Below are positions 54,515 through 63,561 of a DNA stretch of 64,000 nt, one piece after another (within the stretch, counting starts at the first letter, position 1; each line of letters starts with the position of its first letter). The translations under genes were made by a program, and so were the position numbers. The DNA is from Chryseobacterium sp. FH2 (GTDB lineage: Bacteria > Bacteroidota > Bacteroidia > Flavobacteriales > Weeksellaceae), in the NCBI RefSeq assembly GCF_001045455.1, contig NZ_LFNE01000005.1, forward strand, positions 1-64,000, given 5' to 3'. The notes below the pieces were generated by a model. It was not told the DNA's origin. It did not search any database and saw only the letters and a program-made list of their open reading frames with translations.

Positions 54515-54539
54515 CTCAAATATCTTTATTTATTTTGAA

Positions 54540-57038
54540 TTAAATCATCAGTCCAAACTGCTCAAAATGGTGTGTAAAATGTTTTTTATGCATCAGTTCC
54601 CACATTTCTTTGTTTAATTTTCCGAAAACAAAATTCATGTGTTCGGCCTGTGGATTTTCTTTATAATAAATTATAAATCTCTTTAAATTATCCAAGAAAG
54701 ACTGTTTGGCGGTTTCAAGATTTTTATGTTTTAATTCCAATAACTTTTCGTCATCAGCCAAGAATGGCGCGGGAAAATCTTTCGGCATCTTTCTGTGATT
54801 ATAAAGAGAGTCCTGCCATTTTTCCAACTGTTCCTCAGGAGTGAAACATTTTTCAGCTTCCGGTTCGCCCAAACTTACTAAAACCCCATGCTCCAAATGC
54901 TCAATCATTTGTTGAGGAGACATTTTACCCCAATTTGGTGGTGTTGTTTCAGTTAAGCCGTTCAATACTTTTTGAATATTTTTTAAGTTTAGATCAATAA
55001 AAGGAGATTGTTTTGCAACTAATGTCAAAATTGTCGCTACACAAACAACTTCATCCCTTTGATTTACAACTTCAACCAACCATTTTACAACTCCGGAAGG
55101 TATATTTCTTCCTTTTACCCCTCTGTTGATTTTTTCTTTTGCCGTTAAATAAACCGTAATTGTATCTCCCGCATAAACAGGTTTGAAGAATGAGCAGTTC
55201 TCAAGACCATAATTTGCAATAACAGGTCCTTTTTTACCTGAAACGAACAGTCCGGCTGCCGCGGAAAGAATGAAATATCCGTGAGCAACTGTTTTATCGA
55301 AGATTGTTCCTGTCAAGCTCGTTGCATCTGTATGTGCATAAAAATGATCCCATGAAACATTGGAGAAATTCACGATATCTGCATCAGTAACCGTTCTTCC
55401 TGCTGTTTCCAAAGAATCTCCAACTTCAACTTCTTCAAAATATTTCTGGAAAGGATGCTTATCGGAGAATTTTTTTTCTGCTCCCTGCTGATACATCCTT
55501 GTAATCGCCGTCAAAGTATCAGGAGAACCCTGGATTGCCGTTTTTTGAAGGAAGAAATGAAGACCGCTCAAACCGCCCATTTCCTCACCACCACCCGCTC
55601 TGCCCGGACCTCCGTGCATCAACGTCGGCAGCGGCGAACCGTGACCTGTACTTTCTTTAGCATTATCTCTGTTTAGCACGAAAATTCTACCGTGTTGAGA
55701 AGCCATTTTCCATGAAGTCTCTGCTACGAAATTGTCATCATGAGAAATGATAGAACCTACCAAACTTCCCTTTCCTCTTTTCGCCAATGCTGCCGCTTCT
55801 TCTGCATCTTTGTAGGGCATCAATGTAGAAACCGGACCGAAAGCTTCGACATCATGAGAGATATTTTTCTCAAAAGGTCTGTCATTTAAGAACAATTTAG
55901 GACTCATAAATGCTCCATTTTCGTAGTTTGCATCTACCAATTCGTGTTGTCCGTCGTAAACCAATTCTGTTTCAGCTTTTAATAAATTGATTTTTCTTAA
56001 AACCTCATCGTATTGCTGTTTTCCAACTAAAGAACCCATTCTTGTTTCCCGACTCAGCGGATTTCCTATTTTTGTCTGGTCTAACGCTTTAGACAAAGCA
56101 TTCTGAACATCCCCAATCAAATTTTCAGGCACGATGATCCTTCTGATAGCCGTACATTTCTGTCCGGCTTTCGTTGTCATTTCGTTCCTAACTTCTTTGA
56201 TGAATAAATCAAATTCCGGTGTTCCCGGTTTGGCATCCAGACCAAGAATTGAGCAGTTCAAAGAATCTGCTTCCATGTTGAAACGAACCGCATTTCCCGC
56301 AATTGATGGTAAAGATTTTAATTTCCTGCCTGTCGTTGCTGAACCTGTAAACAAAACAGAATCCCCATCCTGAACATAATCCAGAATATTTCCCGGTTCA
56401 CCGCAAACTAGCTGAACAGCACCTTCCGGAAGAATTCCACTTTCAATCATATCCTGGAAAACCGCATTCGTTAAATAAGATCCAAACGGAGACGGCTTTA
56501 TAATGGAAGGAACACCCGCCAATAAAGATGTTGATAACTTTTCCAACATCCCCCAAACCGGAAAATTATAGGCATTGATTTGTACGGAAACCCCTTCACT
56601 CGGCGTCAAAATATGAGTTGCCAGGAAAGTTCCGTTTGCAGAAATTTTCTGAGTATCACCATCCACCCAAAACGGAGTATTCGGAAGCATTCTTTTTGCC
56701 AATCCAGAATAGGTAAAGAATGTACCAAAACCGCCCTCAATATCTACCCAGGAATCAATATGAGTTGCCCCTGTTTTATAAGATAATTCGTAATATTTTT
56801 TCTTTCTTTCTAAAAGATAAAGCGCTACTTTTTTCAACATTTCCCCACGATCATAAAAAGTCATTGAAGAAAGATTTTTGTAACCTACTGTTCTTCCGTA
56901 GTCAAGAGCCTGCTCAAAATTCAGTCCTTCTGTATCAGAAACAGCGACCTGCTCTCCTGTCACGGCATTATACAAAGGAATACCGTTTCCGTTTCCTTCT
57001 ACCCATTCGCCGTGGATATAGTTTTTTAACTTTTCCAT
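54540..57038 (-). CDS. paaZ: PaaZ oxepin-CoA hydrolase/aldehyde dehydrogenase with C-terminal DinB-like domain
   Basis: An 832-residue enzyme. The aldehyde dehydrogenase part covers ~1-520 with its catalytic Cys at AGQKCTAIRR (~292); a MaoC-type hydratase follows (~530-670, GDSLETAGRTVTDADIVNF). It opens the ring of oxepin-CoA and oxidises the product in phenylacetate breakdown. PaaZ is usually ~680 residues; here ~150 more form a DUF1569/DinB-like helical bundle (PPNWGKMSPQQMIEHLEHG ... HFTHHFEQFGL) with the metal-type histidines. It ends the paa cluster. Confidence 0.93.
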   Translation of the reverse strand: MEKLKNYIHGEWVEGNGNGIPLYNAVTGEQVAVSDTEGLNFEQALDYGRTVGYKNLSSMTFYDRGEMLKKVALYLLERKKKYYELSYKTGATHIDSWVDIEGGFGTFFTYSGLAKRMLPNTPFWVDGDTQKISANGTFLATHILTPSEGVSVQINAYNFPVWGMLEKLSTSLLAGVPSIIKPSPFGSYLTNAVFQDMIESGILPEGAVQLVCGEPGNILDYVQDGDSVLFTGSATTGRKLKSLPSIAGNAVRFNMEADSLNCSILGLDAKPGTPEFDLFIKEVRNEMTTKAGQKCTAIRRIIVPENLIGDVQNALSKALDQTKIGNPLSRETRMGSLVGKQQYDEVLRKINLLKAETELVYDGQHELVDANYENGAFMSPKLFLNDRPFEKNISHDVEAFGPVSTLMPYKDAEEAAALAKRGKGSLVGSIISHDDNFVAETSWKMASQHGRIFVLNRDNAKESTGHGSPLPTLMHGGPGRAGGGEEMGGLSGLHFFLQKTAIQGSPDTLTAITRMYQQGAEKKFSDKHPFQKYFEEVEVGDSLETAGRTVTDADIVNFSNVSWDHFYAHTDATSLTGTIFDKTVAHGYFILSAAAGLFVSGKKGPVIANYGLENCSFFKPVYAGDTITVYLTAKEKINRGVKGRNIPSGVVKWLVEVVNQRDEVVCVATILTLVAKQSPFIDLNLKNIQKVLNGLTETTPPNWGKMSPQQMIEHLEHGVLVSLGEPEAEKCFTPEEQLEKWQDSLYNHRKMPKDFPAPFLADDEKLLELKHKNLETAKQSFLDNLKRFIIYYKENPQAEHMNFVFGKLNKEMWELMHKKHFTHHFEQFGLMI

Positions 57039-57133
57039 ATAGTTTTTACTTAATATTTTATTTTTTGCCCATTGAAAAGCTCCTGCAAATTTTCTAAGTT
57101 CTGTATACTTTTAATTTCCATAAAATGAACAAT

Positions 57134-57385
57134 TTATTTCGCAGATTTTCTAATTACATAATACATTAAAAACAAAACCATTGCACCATCCAGAACCAAA
57201 ACAATATCCACAATAGCATTATAAAGGTGTTGTTTTGCTTCAAGCCTTGCCAATTTATCCTGTCTTGCAAATCCTAACAGATAATTAACTTCCAATAACT
57301 CAACATAGAAAAAAAATCCCAAAACATTGATTTTAAAATATAAAACCAATACTACAAACCAATATTTTTTGAAATTTTCTATCAT
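57134..57385 (-). CDS. small two-helix membrane protein
   Basis: An 83-residue protein with two hydrophobic helices and a charged loop (ARQDKLARLEAKQHLY). No family recognised. It shares one base with the upstream esterase stop, so it is co-translated with it. It precedes paaZ by about 95 bases. Confidence 0.7.
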   Translation of the reverse strand: MIENFKKYWFVVLVLYFKINVLGFFFYVELLEVNYLLGFARQDKLARLEAKQHLYNAIVDIVLVLDGAMVLFLMYYVIRKSAK

Positions 57386-58212
57386 TATTTTGACTCCTGA
57401 TATGGAAACAATTTCAACAAACCTTCATATAAGCTTCTATGAAGAATCGTTGCGTGATTATCTGTTTCCATCATTTTATATTCTACTGTCCAATTTTTCT
57501 TGTTTGAATTTTTAAGGATATCATATAAAGATTCTGTATCTTTTACCATTACAGGGTGTTCCCCTTTTCCCACAGAAACATAAATAAACTTCTTTGTATC
57601 ACGAGTTTTAGATAGTAATTGATTCGCCTGTTTCAAAAGACTTTCATCATCCCACCACAGACTCGGGCTGATGATAAAATAATTGTTGAACATTTCAGGT
57701 TTTTTCAAAAGAATTTCCGTTGCCAGAAGCCCTCCAAGAGATTGGCCAAACAAATACTTATCTGTTGTTTTAAACTGACTCTCAACAAAAGGCTTTAATT
57801 CTTTCTCAAGAAAACCGATAAACTTATCAGAATGCCCAGTTGTAGGATAATCTCTTTGTAAATCTTCTAAATCTGTATGAAACGTAAAATCTCTTTTTCT
57901 GTCAATATTCGCAATTCCTACCACAATAGTTTCCGGCATGGAATACATTAAATTAAAAAACTGCACTAATCCTGAAACATGAATAAAATCTTCATTCATA
58001 CTACCATCCAAAAGATAAATAATGGGATAAGATTTTGTTTTGTTAAAATTTTGCGGAAGATAGATATTTAATGTCCTTTCTTCATTTAAAATTTTCGAAT
58101 ATATGGTTCTGACTTCTCCGATCGATAATGGTTTCACATTTCCATTTTGAGCCGGGACCATAAACTGAAACGCAAATAAAATACCGCAGAAAATGAAGAT
58201 TTTTTTAATCAT
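57385..58212 (-). CDS. secreted esterase, D-type alpha/beta hydrolase
   Basis: A 275-residue protein with a signal peptide (to about FMVPAQ) and an esterase D/IroE-like alpha/beta fold. It has the nucleophile FGQSLGGLLATEIL and the acid/base residues downstream (GKGEHP, TDNHATILH). Relatives hydrolyse ferric siderophores or short esters. It lies inside the paa cluster but no paa role is known. Confidence 0.85.
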   Translation of the reverse strand: MIKKIFIFCGILFAFQFMVPAQNGNVKPLSIGEVRTIYSKILNEERTLNIYLPQNFNKTKSYPIIYLLDGSMNEDFIHVSGLVQFFNLMYSMPETIVVGIANIDRKRDFTFHTDLEDLQRDYPTTGHSDKFIGFLEKELKPFVESQFKTTDKYLFGQSLGGLLATEILLKKPEMFNNYFIISPSLWWDDESLLKQANQLLSKTRDTKKFIYVSVGKGEHPVMVKDTESLYDILKNSNKKNWTVEYKMMETDNHATILHRSLYEGLLKLFPYQESK

Positions 58213-58234
58213 ATTAGCTTTTTGTGAGGCAGAA

Positions 58235-58828
58235 TTATTTCACATCATCCCAAATACTATAATCAACGGTTTTTGTAGGTGTTTGCTGAATGTATTCTGT
58301 AAACGGTTCGCAAGGTAAAATAGCATCCTTTCCTTCTCTTGCTAACTCCTGATACAATTTCGTCCCTTCCGTTTTCCATTTAATCATTTCATCAGAAACA
58401 TCACGAATGATTCTTGCAGGACTTCCAACGATTAATTTTCTTGGTTCACATCTGAAATTCGCAGGAACAAAAGCCAGAGCACCGATAATACATTCATCAC
58501 CGATAACTGCTTTGTCCATCACCACAGAATTCATTCCGACCAGACAGTTCTTCCCGATATGCCCGGAATGAATGATTGCGCCGTGACCAATATGTGCGGA
58601 TTCTTCCAAAATGGTTTCGATACCCGGAAAAACATGAAGTGTACAGTTTTCCTGAACATTCGCACCGTCTTTAATAATAATTTTACCCCAGTCGCCACGA
58701 ATAACCGCATTCGGACCTATATAAACTTCTTCTCCGATTTCTACATTTCCGATAATCACCGCTTGCGGATGGACGTAAGCGGAAGGCTTTATGATGGGGC
58801 GAATACCATGATATGAGTAAATATTCAT
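58235..58828 (-). CDS. paaY: PaaY-like gamma-carbonic-anhydrase fold protein
   Basis: A 197-residue left-handed beta-helix protein with hexapeptide repeats (VIIGNVEIGEEVYIGPNAVIRGDWGKIII) and three metal histidines (HVFPG, HIGHGAIIH). PaaY is a thioesterase that cleans up dead-end CoA esters of the phenylacetate pathway. The position between paaJ and paaZ supports this over a generic transferase. Confidence 0.9.
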   Translation of the reverse strand: MNIYSYHGIRPIIKPSAYVHPQAVIIGNVEIGEEVYIGPNAVIRGDWGKIIIKDGANVQENCTLHVFPGIETILEESAHIGHGAIIHSGHIGKNCLVGMNSVVMDKAVIGDECIIGALAFVPANFRCEPRKLIVGSPARIIRDVSDEMIKWKTEGTKLYQELAREGKDAILPCEPFTEYIQQTPTKTVDYSIWDDVK

Positions 58829-58850
58829 AATTTTTTATTAAAAATTAATG

Positions 58851-58990
58851 TACCAATATATCAGTCTAACAGTTTATCAATGAGATTCTTCACTACATTT
58901 TATTTCGTTCAGAATGACAAAACGCAAAAAATTGTTACATTGATATATTGGTAAATTGTTACATTGTTCTCTTGTTACATTATTGAAAAC
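58851..58990. repeat. intergenic repeat unit with inverted ends
   Basis: TACCAATATATC (58851-58862) and GATATATTGGTA (58942-58953) face each other around a copy of the TGAGATT..AATGACA element (58881-58925). TTGTTACATT recurs three times up to 58983. Similar text appears at 61058-61088 and 63482-63561. Confidence 0.5.
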
Positions 58991-58991
58991 G

Positions 58992-60197
58992 TTACACTTT
59001 TTCAATGATCATTGCATACCCCTGTCCGACACCGATACAAAGCGTACACAATGCGTATCTTTTATCTTGTTTTTGAAGTTCCATTGCAGCAGAACCAACA
59101 ATTCTTGCTCCGGAAACTCCAAGTGGATGACCGATTGCGATAGCTCCTCCGTTTGGATTTATTCGTGAATCGTCATCTTCTAAACCTAAAGTTCTTGTTA
59201 CTGCCAAAGCCTGAACCGCGAAAGCCTCATTCAATTCGATAATATCCATATCGCTTAATGAGAGATTCAGTCTTTTTAATAATTTTTGAGTCGCTTCAAC
59301 AGGTCCGATTCCCATAATCCTTGGTTCAACACCTGCAACAGATGAACCTAAAATTTTAGCTTTTGGTTTTAAACCATATTTTTGTACAGCTTCCTCACTC
59401 GCCAAAATTAAAGCAGCTGCTCCGTCATTCATTCCTGAAGCATTTCCTGCTGTTACCGTTCCTTCTTTTCTGAAAGCAGGACGAAGTTTTCCTAAGCCTT
59501 CCATTGAAGAAGTCGGTTTGATAAATTCATCTGTATCGAAAATTTTCGGTTCGCCTTTTCTCTGTGGAATTTCAACTTTCACAATTTCCTCCGCCAATCT
59601 TCCGCTTTGCTGAGCTTTAGTTGCTTTTTGCTGTGACCAAAGGGCAAATCTATCCTGATCTTCACGACTGATATTATGCATATCTGCTAAATTTTCAGCA
59701 GTATCGCCCATTCCGTCAACACCATATAATTCCTTCATTTTTGGATTGATAAATCTCCACCCGAAAGTAGTGTCAAACATCTGGCTGTCTCTCCCAAAAG
59801 GGGCACTTGGTTTAGACATGACATAAGGTGAACGCGTCATATGCTCTACTCCACCCGCAATGTAAATTTCACCTTCTCCCGAAGCAATCGAACGGAAAGC
59901 ATTTGCCACCGCCGACATTCCTGAAGCGCAAAGTCTGTTTACCGTTTCGCCACCGATTTTATACGGAAGTCCAGCCAATAAAAGTCCCATTCTAGCTACA
60001 TTTCTATTATCTTCACCAGCCTGATTAGCGCATCCGAAAATAACGTCCTCGATTTCCTCAATTGGAACTTCAGGGTTTCTAGCCACAATTTCCTTGATAA
60101 CAACTGCCGCTAAATCGTCTGCGCGAACTTCAGAAAGTCCTCCTGACAATTTTGAGATTGGCGTTCTTACATAATCTATAATATATACGTTGTTCAT
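58992..60197 (-). CDS. paaJ: 3-oxoadipyl-CoA thiolase
   Basis: A 401-residue thiolase of the PaaJ/PcaF type, which splits 3-oxoadipyl-CoA into succinyl-CoA and acetyl-CoA at the end of the pathway. The nucleophile is C90 in NRLCASGM; GHPLG and CIGVGQG hold the other active-site His and Cys. Length and the full-length PcaF-like sequence (FGWRFINP) favour this over a generic acetyl-CoA acetyltransferase. Confidence 0.92.
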   Translation of the reverse strand: MNNVYIIDYVRTPISKLSGGLSEVRADDLAAVVIKEIVARNPEVPIEEIEDVIFGCANQAGEDNRNVARMGLLLAGLPYKIGGETVNRLCASGMSAVANAFRSIASGEGEIYIAGGVEHMTRSPYVMSKPSAPFGRDSQMFDTTFGWRFINPKMKELYGVDGMGDTAENLADMHNISREDQDRFALWSQQKATKAQQSGRLAEEIVKVEIPQRKGEPKIFDTDEFIKPTSSMEGLGKLRPAFRKEGTVTAGNASGMNDGAAALILASEEAVQKYGLKPKAKILGSSVAGVEPRIMGIGPVEATQKLLKRLNLSLSDMDIIELNEAFAVQALAVTRTLGLEDDDSRINPNGGAIAIGHPLGVSGARIVGSAAMELQKQDKRYALCTLCIGVGQGYAMIIEKV

Positions 60198-60220
60198 TTT
60201 TTATTAGATTTTAGATTCTC

Positions 60221-60254
60221 GATATCAGACAAACGCAATCTGTTATCTGATATC
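60221..60254. other. inverted repeat between paaI and paaJ
   Basis: GATATCAGA (60221-60229) and TCTGATATC (60246-60254) form a 9-bp stem with a 16-base loop. Possibly another short dispersed element. Confidence 0.4.
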
Positions 60255-60265
60255 TCTTATCTTTT

Positions 60266-60679
60266 TTATAATTCAGTTACTTTTTTCCCGATTTTATACA
60301 CTGTTCCGACGAATTTTGCAATCAATTCTTCGTTTTGATTGGTAATTTTAATATCGTAAACGGCGGTTTTTCTGGTGTCGTTTACCAAGATACTTTCTGC
60401 TCTGAAAATATCACCTTCTTTTCCTGCTTTGGTAAAATTGATAATACAGTTCAACGCAACAGCCGCATCTCCGGAATTATTAGACGAAAATGCCAATGCA
60501 GAATCCGCAAAAGCAAATGTAACACCCCCGTGGACGGTTTTTAATCCGTTTAACATTTCTTTTCTGATAGGCATTTCCAGTAAACAATAATTTTCTTTGA
60601 TTTCGATCATTTTGATATTCATCCACTGGGAAAAATAATCCTGATCAAACATATATTCTGCAACCTGTCTTGGATTCAT
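60266..60679 (-). CDS. paaI: PaaI hotdog-fold thioesterase
   Basis: A 137-residue hotdog thioesterase. The active-site stretch GGVTFAFADSALAF carries the key Asp, and NPRQVAEYMFDQDYFSQW is typical of PaaI. It releases CoA from stalled (hydroxy)phenylacetyl-CoA. It starts two bases after the 109-residue gene. Confidence 0.92.
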   Translation of the reverse strand: MNPRQVAEYMFDQDYFSQWMNIKMIEIKENYCLLEMPIRKEMLNGLKTVHGGVTFAFADSALAFSSNNSGDAAVALNCIINFTKAGKEGDIFRAESILVNDTRKTAVYDIKITNQNEELIAKFVGTVYKIGKKVTEL

Positions 60680-60681
60680 TT

Positions 60682-61011
60682 TTAATTTATGTTTGTTATT
60701 TCTTCATATAATTCATCAACCAATTTGTCATAAATACTCATGGTTTTACCAAGAATTATCTGCTCGTATGTGTAATTCTTTTCATTTGATGGATTTTGGG
60801 CTTGATAAGGAGCATTCAAATCAATTCCATTTTCATTGGCTAATCGTTTGATAAGCTCTTTATATTTTTCATTGAATGTTCCTAATAATTCAAGTCTTTC
60901 CTGATAATCATCCATCGAAGAAAGCTCCTGAATTAGATATTCTTTTTCAATGATAAGCCTTGTCTCCAATTCGGTTCTAAATCCGTCTATATCCATTATT
61001 TTCAATGTCAT
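60682..61011 (-). CDS. hypothetical helical protein of the paa operon
   Basis: A 109-residue, charged, mostly helical cytosolic protein with no cysteine and no recognised domain. It stops two bases before paaI, so it is part of the operon. A repeat-rich gap separates it from paaH. Confidence 0.65.
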   Translation of the reverse strand: MTLKIMDIDGFRTELETRLIIEKEYLIQELSSMDDYQERLELLGTFNEKYKELIKRLANENGIDLNAPYQAQNPSNEKNYTYEQIILGKTMSIYDKLVDELYEEITNIN

Positions 61012-61057
61012 AATTTAACAATGATACTTTGACAAGCTCAGCATGACAGTGCGATTG

Positions 61058-61088
61058 CCACATTGTTAGATCGGTATATTGTTACATT
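61058..61088. repeat. dispersed TTGTTACATT-type repeat
   Basis: CACATTGTTAGATCGG followed by TATATTGTTACATT, like the text at 58930-58985 and 63482-63561. It overlaps the 3' end of paaH by a few codons. The adjacent 61024-61050 (GATACTTTGACAAGCTCAGC) looks like another dispersed element. Confidence 0.4.
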
Positions 61089-62212
61089 TTACGCAGTAAC
61101 GGGCTTTGTCTGTATCGTTCTTCCTGATATTCCTCATAAAGATTTTGAAGGGTTTCAGAAATTTTTTCGTATCCGATTTCTTTACCCCATGCCAATAAAC
61201 CTTTTGGATAGTTTACCCCTTTCTGCATTGCCAATTCGAGATCCTCATCATTCGCAACACCTAATCTTTTGGCTTCAACTGCTTCATTGATCAACATTGA
61301 AATAATTCTTAAAAATATTTGTTGATAAAGCGCATCACCTTTTTCTGCAACAGGCCTTTCTACTCCTTCAGAATAATCATAAAACCCTTTTCCCGTTTTT
61401 CTGCCGTGAAGTTTTGCTTCTGACATTCTTTGCTGAAGAAGAGATGGTTTGTATTTCGGATCGTAGAAATATTCGTTGTAAACAGTTTTTGTTACTGAGA
61501 AATTCACATCAACACCAATTAAATCCATTAATTCAAAAGGTCCCATTTTGAAGTTTCCTAAAGTTTTCATGGCATCATCTACCTGTTCTACAGTTGCAAT
61601 GTTTTCTTCAACAATTCTTAAACCTTCCCCGTAATATGGACGGGCTATTCTGTTAACGATAAAACCTGGAATATCTTTAGCAATAACTGGAGTTTTACCC
61701 CAATCTTTCATGAGGTCGTAAATTTTTTCCGCTAAAGATTTTTCTGTTAATAAAGAAGGAATGACCTCAACTAAAGGCATTAATGGAGCCGGATTGAAAA
61801 AGTGAATTCCAATGAAACGCTCCGGTTTTTGTAATTCTGCCCCAAGAGAGGTGATGGAAATGGATGATGTATTGGAACCAATAACACAGCTTTCTGAAAC
61901 GTGTTTCTCTAATTCTGTGAAAACTTTGGTTTTGATTTCTTTGTTTTCAATGATCGCTTCGATGATTAATTCACAATCTTTAAAGTCCTTCAATTCCGTA
62001 GCAATGGAAATATTAGCTAAAATCTCAGTCATTTTTTCTGCCGAAATTTTTTGTTTATCAACCAATTTAGTTAATGTTTTTTCCAAACCTACGGTTGCCG
62101 CTTCTACTTGTTTTGCGTTAGTGTCATAGACCCAAACTTTGCATCCGTTTGTTGCGGCTACTTGTGCGATGCCAATTCCCATAGTCCCAGCACCGATAAT
62201 TCCTACGTTCAT
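61082..62212 (-). CDS. paaH: 3-hydroxyacyl-CoA dehydrogenase PaaH
   Basis: A 376-residue NAD-dependent dehydrogenase that oxidises 3-hydroxyadipyl-CoA to 3-oxoadipyl-CoA. The N-terminal Rossmann loop is VGIIGAGTMGIGIAQ, and the catalytic region has GIHFFNPAPLMPLVEV; a tandem C-terminal domain follows. It is shorter than the ~475-residue E. coli form but has both domains expected of the short type. Confidence 0.93.
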   Translation of the reverse strand: MNVGIIGAGTMGIGIAQVAATNGCKVWVYDTNAKQVEAATVGLEKTLTKLVDKQKISAEKMTEILANISIATELKDFKDCELIIEAIIENKEIKTKVFTELEKHVSESCVIGSNTSSISITSLGAELQKPERFIGIHFFNPAPLMPLVEVIPSLLTEKSLAEKIYDLMKDWGKTPVIAKDIPGFIVNRIARPYYGEGLRIVEENIATVEQVDDAMKTLGNFKMGPFELMDLIGVDVNFSVTKTVYNEYFYDPKYKPSLLQQRMSEAKLHGRKTGKGFYDYSEGVERPVAEKGDALYQQIFLRIISMLINEAVEAKRLGVANDEDLELAMQKGVNYPKGLLAWGKEIGYEKISETLQNLYEEYQEERYRQSPLLRKM

Positions 62213-62227
62213 AATTTAAAATTTGAA

Positions 62228-62635
62228 AATTTGAAAATGAGCTATTTGAAAATTATTTAAGCTTAGAACTTGAAATAATTTTAGAAAGAATTAATAAAAT
62301 TTATTTTAAATCAGAGATTAATCGTTTGGAGATATTAGATGTGAGGATTTTAAATACAATAAAAGCCAATATTCCGTTTCATCCGCTTTTTTCGCAGCTA
62401 TTTTTAACTTATGAATAAAATCAGCCTTACTTTCTGCGTTTTGAGCTTCTCTCACATCAGCACCAATCGAAGTGCCTGATTTAAAAATCTGATTTGCTAA
62501 AGGAAATCTATTAGCATTATATAAATCTTCTGAAAACTCAATAATGTTTAACGCAAAATCGAAAGTCTTATTTACAATAATATTTTCTTTGTCATTTCTC
62601 ATTTTCAAATTCTCAAATTAGCTCATTTTCAAATT
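62228..62635. mobile_element. inverted-repeat-flanked unit inserted between paaG and paaH
   Basis: AATTTGAAAATGAGCTA (62228-62244) and its exact complement TAGCTCATTTTCAAATT (62619-62635) are 17-base perfect arms. They enclose one gene of the four-helix-bundle family and no transposase. Such genes are known as passengers of intervening sequences, so this looks like a small non-autonomous insert in the operon (inference). Confidence 0.55.
62253..62608 (-). pseudogene. four-helix-bundle (23S rRNA intervening-sequence type) protein, frameshifted
   Basis: The intact part (62318-62608, 96 residues) has the family features: NKTFDFALNIIEFSEDLYNA, FPLANQIFKSGTSIGADVREAQ, FIHKLKIAAKKADETEYWLLLL-like. 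Homologues run to ~115-120 residues. In another frame downstream the C-terminal helix ILLILSKIISSSKLK is still readable to a stop at 62253, but this frame also has a stop at 62303. So the gene has a frameshift near 62330 plus a stop, and the C-terminal helix is lost. Function of the family is unknown. Confidence 0.75.
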
Positions 62636-62637
62636 GA

Positions 62638-63438
62638 TTACCTTCCTTTATAATTAGGTTTTCTTTTTTGTAAAAAGGCATTTACACCTTCAATGAAATC
62701 TTCTGTCTGAGCTGCTTCCTGCTGTAAATCTCCTTCTAACTCCAATTGTTCTCTCAATGTATTATTGTATGATTGGGCAAAAGCTTTTTTGGTTAATTTA
62801 ATCGCTGCAGTCGGCATATTAGACATTTTTTCAAGGATTTCCATTGATTTTGAAGAAAATTCTTCTTCATTGAAAACTTCTGCAACAAGACCGTAAGACT
62901 TTGCTTCCTCACCGGATAATCTCTTCCCTGTGAAAGCCAAATAATTTGCCAGCTGTCTTCCCAATAATTTCGGCAAGAAATATGTTCCGCCCGTATCAGG
63001 AATCAATCCAATATTTGAAAATGCCTGGGCAAAATATGATGTATCAACTGCCAAAACAAAATCACAAATCAATGCCAACATTGCACCCGCCCCTACTGCA
63101 GGCCCATTTACCAATGCAACAACAGGCTTCTTGCAACGCGTAATTTCTGTCACCAAAGGATTGTAATAATCCACTACAATCTTTCTAATGATATCGTTAT
63201 CATGATGCTCGTTACCTTGTACAAAAGCATCATCCAGATTTTGACCGGAACAAAAGGCTCTTCCTCTTCCGGAAATTGCCACACATCTTACTGTTTCGTC
63301 TTCACTGCACTCTTTAACAAAATCTTTTAAATCTGATAAAGATGGTTTTGTAAGTGCGTTCATAGTTTCCGGCTGATTAAGGTACGCGATTTTAAGTTTC
63401 CCGTCAAAATGCGTTTCAATATCAAGTTGTGTATACAT
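62638..63438 (-). CDS. paaG: PaaG-type ring 1,2-epoxyphenylacetyl-CoA isomerase
   Basis: A 266-residue crotonase-family enzyme. GRAFCSGQNLDD and NGPAVGAGAMLALICDFVLA build the oxyanion hole, and AFSNIGLIPDTGGTYFLP is the catalytic region typical of PaaG. It isomerises ring 1,2-epoxyphenylacetyl-CoA to oxepin-CoA. It lies between paaD and paaH as expected; the other candidate, PaaB/F, is less likely. Confidence 0.88.
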   Translation of the reverse strand: MYTQLDIETHFDGKLKIAYLNQPETMNALTKPSLSDLKDFVKECSEDETVRCVAISGRGRAFCSGQNLDDAFVQGNEHHDNDIIRKIVVDYYNPLVTEITRCKKPVVALVNGPAVGAGAMLALICDFVLAVDTSYFAQAFSNIGLIPDTGGTYFLPKLLGRQLANYLAFTGKRLSGEEAKSYGLVAEVFNEEEFSSKSMEILEKMSNMPTAAIKLTKKAFAQSYNNTLREQLELEGDLQQEAAQTEDFIEGVNAFLQKRKPNYKGR

Positions 63439-63481
63439 AGTATTAATTTTTAAATTTAATAATGTACTAATTTAATAAAAT

Positions 63482-63561
63482 GTAGCAATGTATCAGTTTA
63501 ACAGTCTAACAATATTCAAAAACATTGGTAAATTGCTACATTACTAGATTGTTACATTGAT
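63482..63561. repeat. dispersed intergenic repeat
   Basis: GTAGCAAT and ATTGCTAC face each other, and CAGTTTAACAGTCTAACAAT and ATTGGTAAATTGCTACATT resemble the unit at 58851-58990. It lies between paaD and paaG. Confidence 0.45.
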
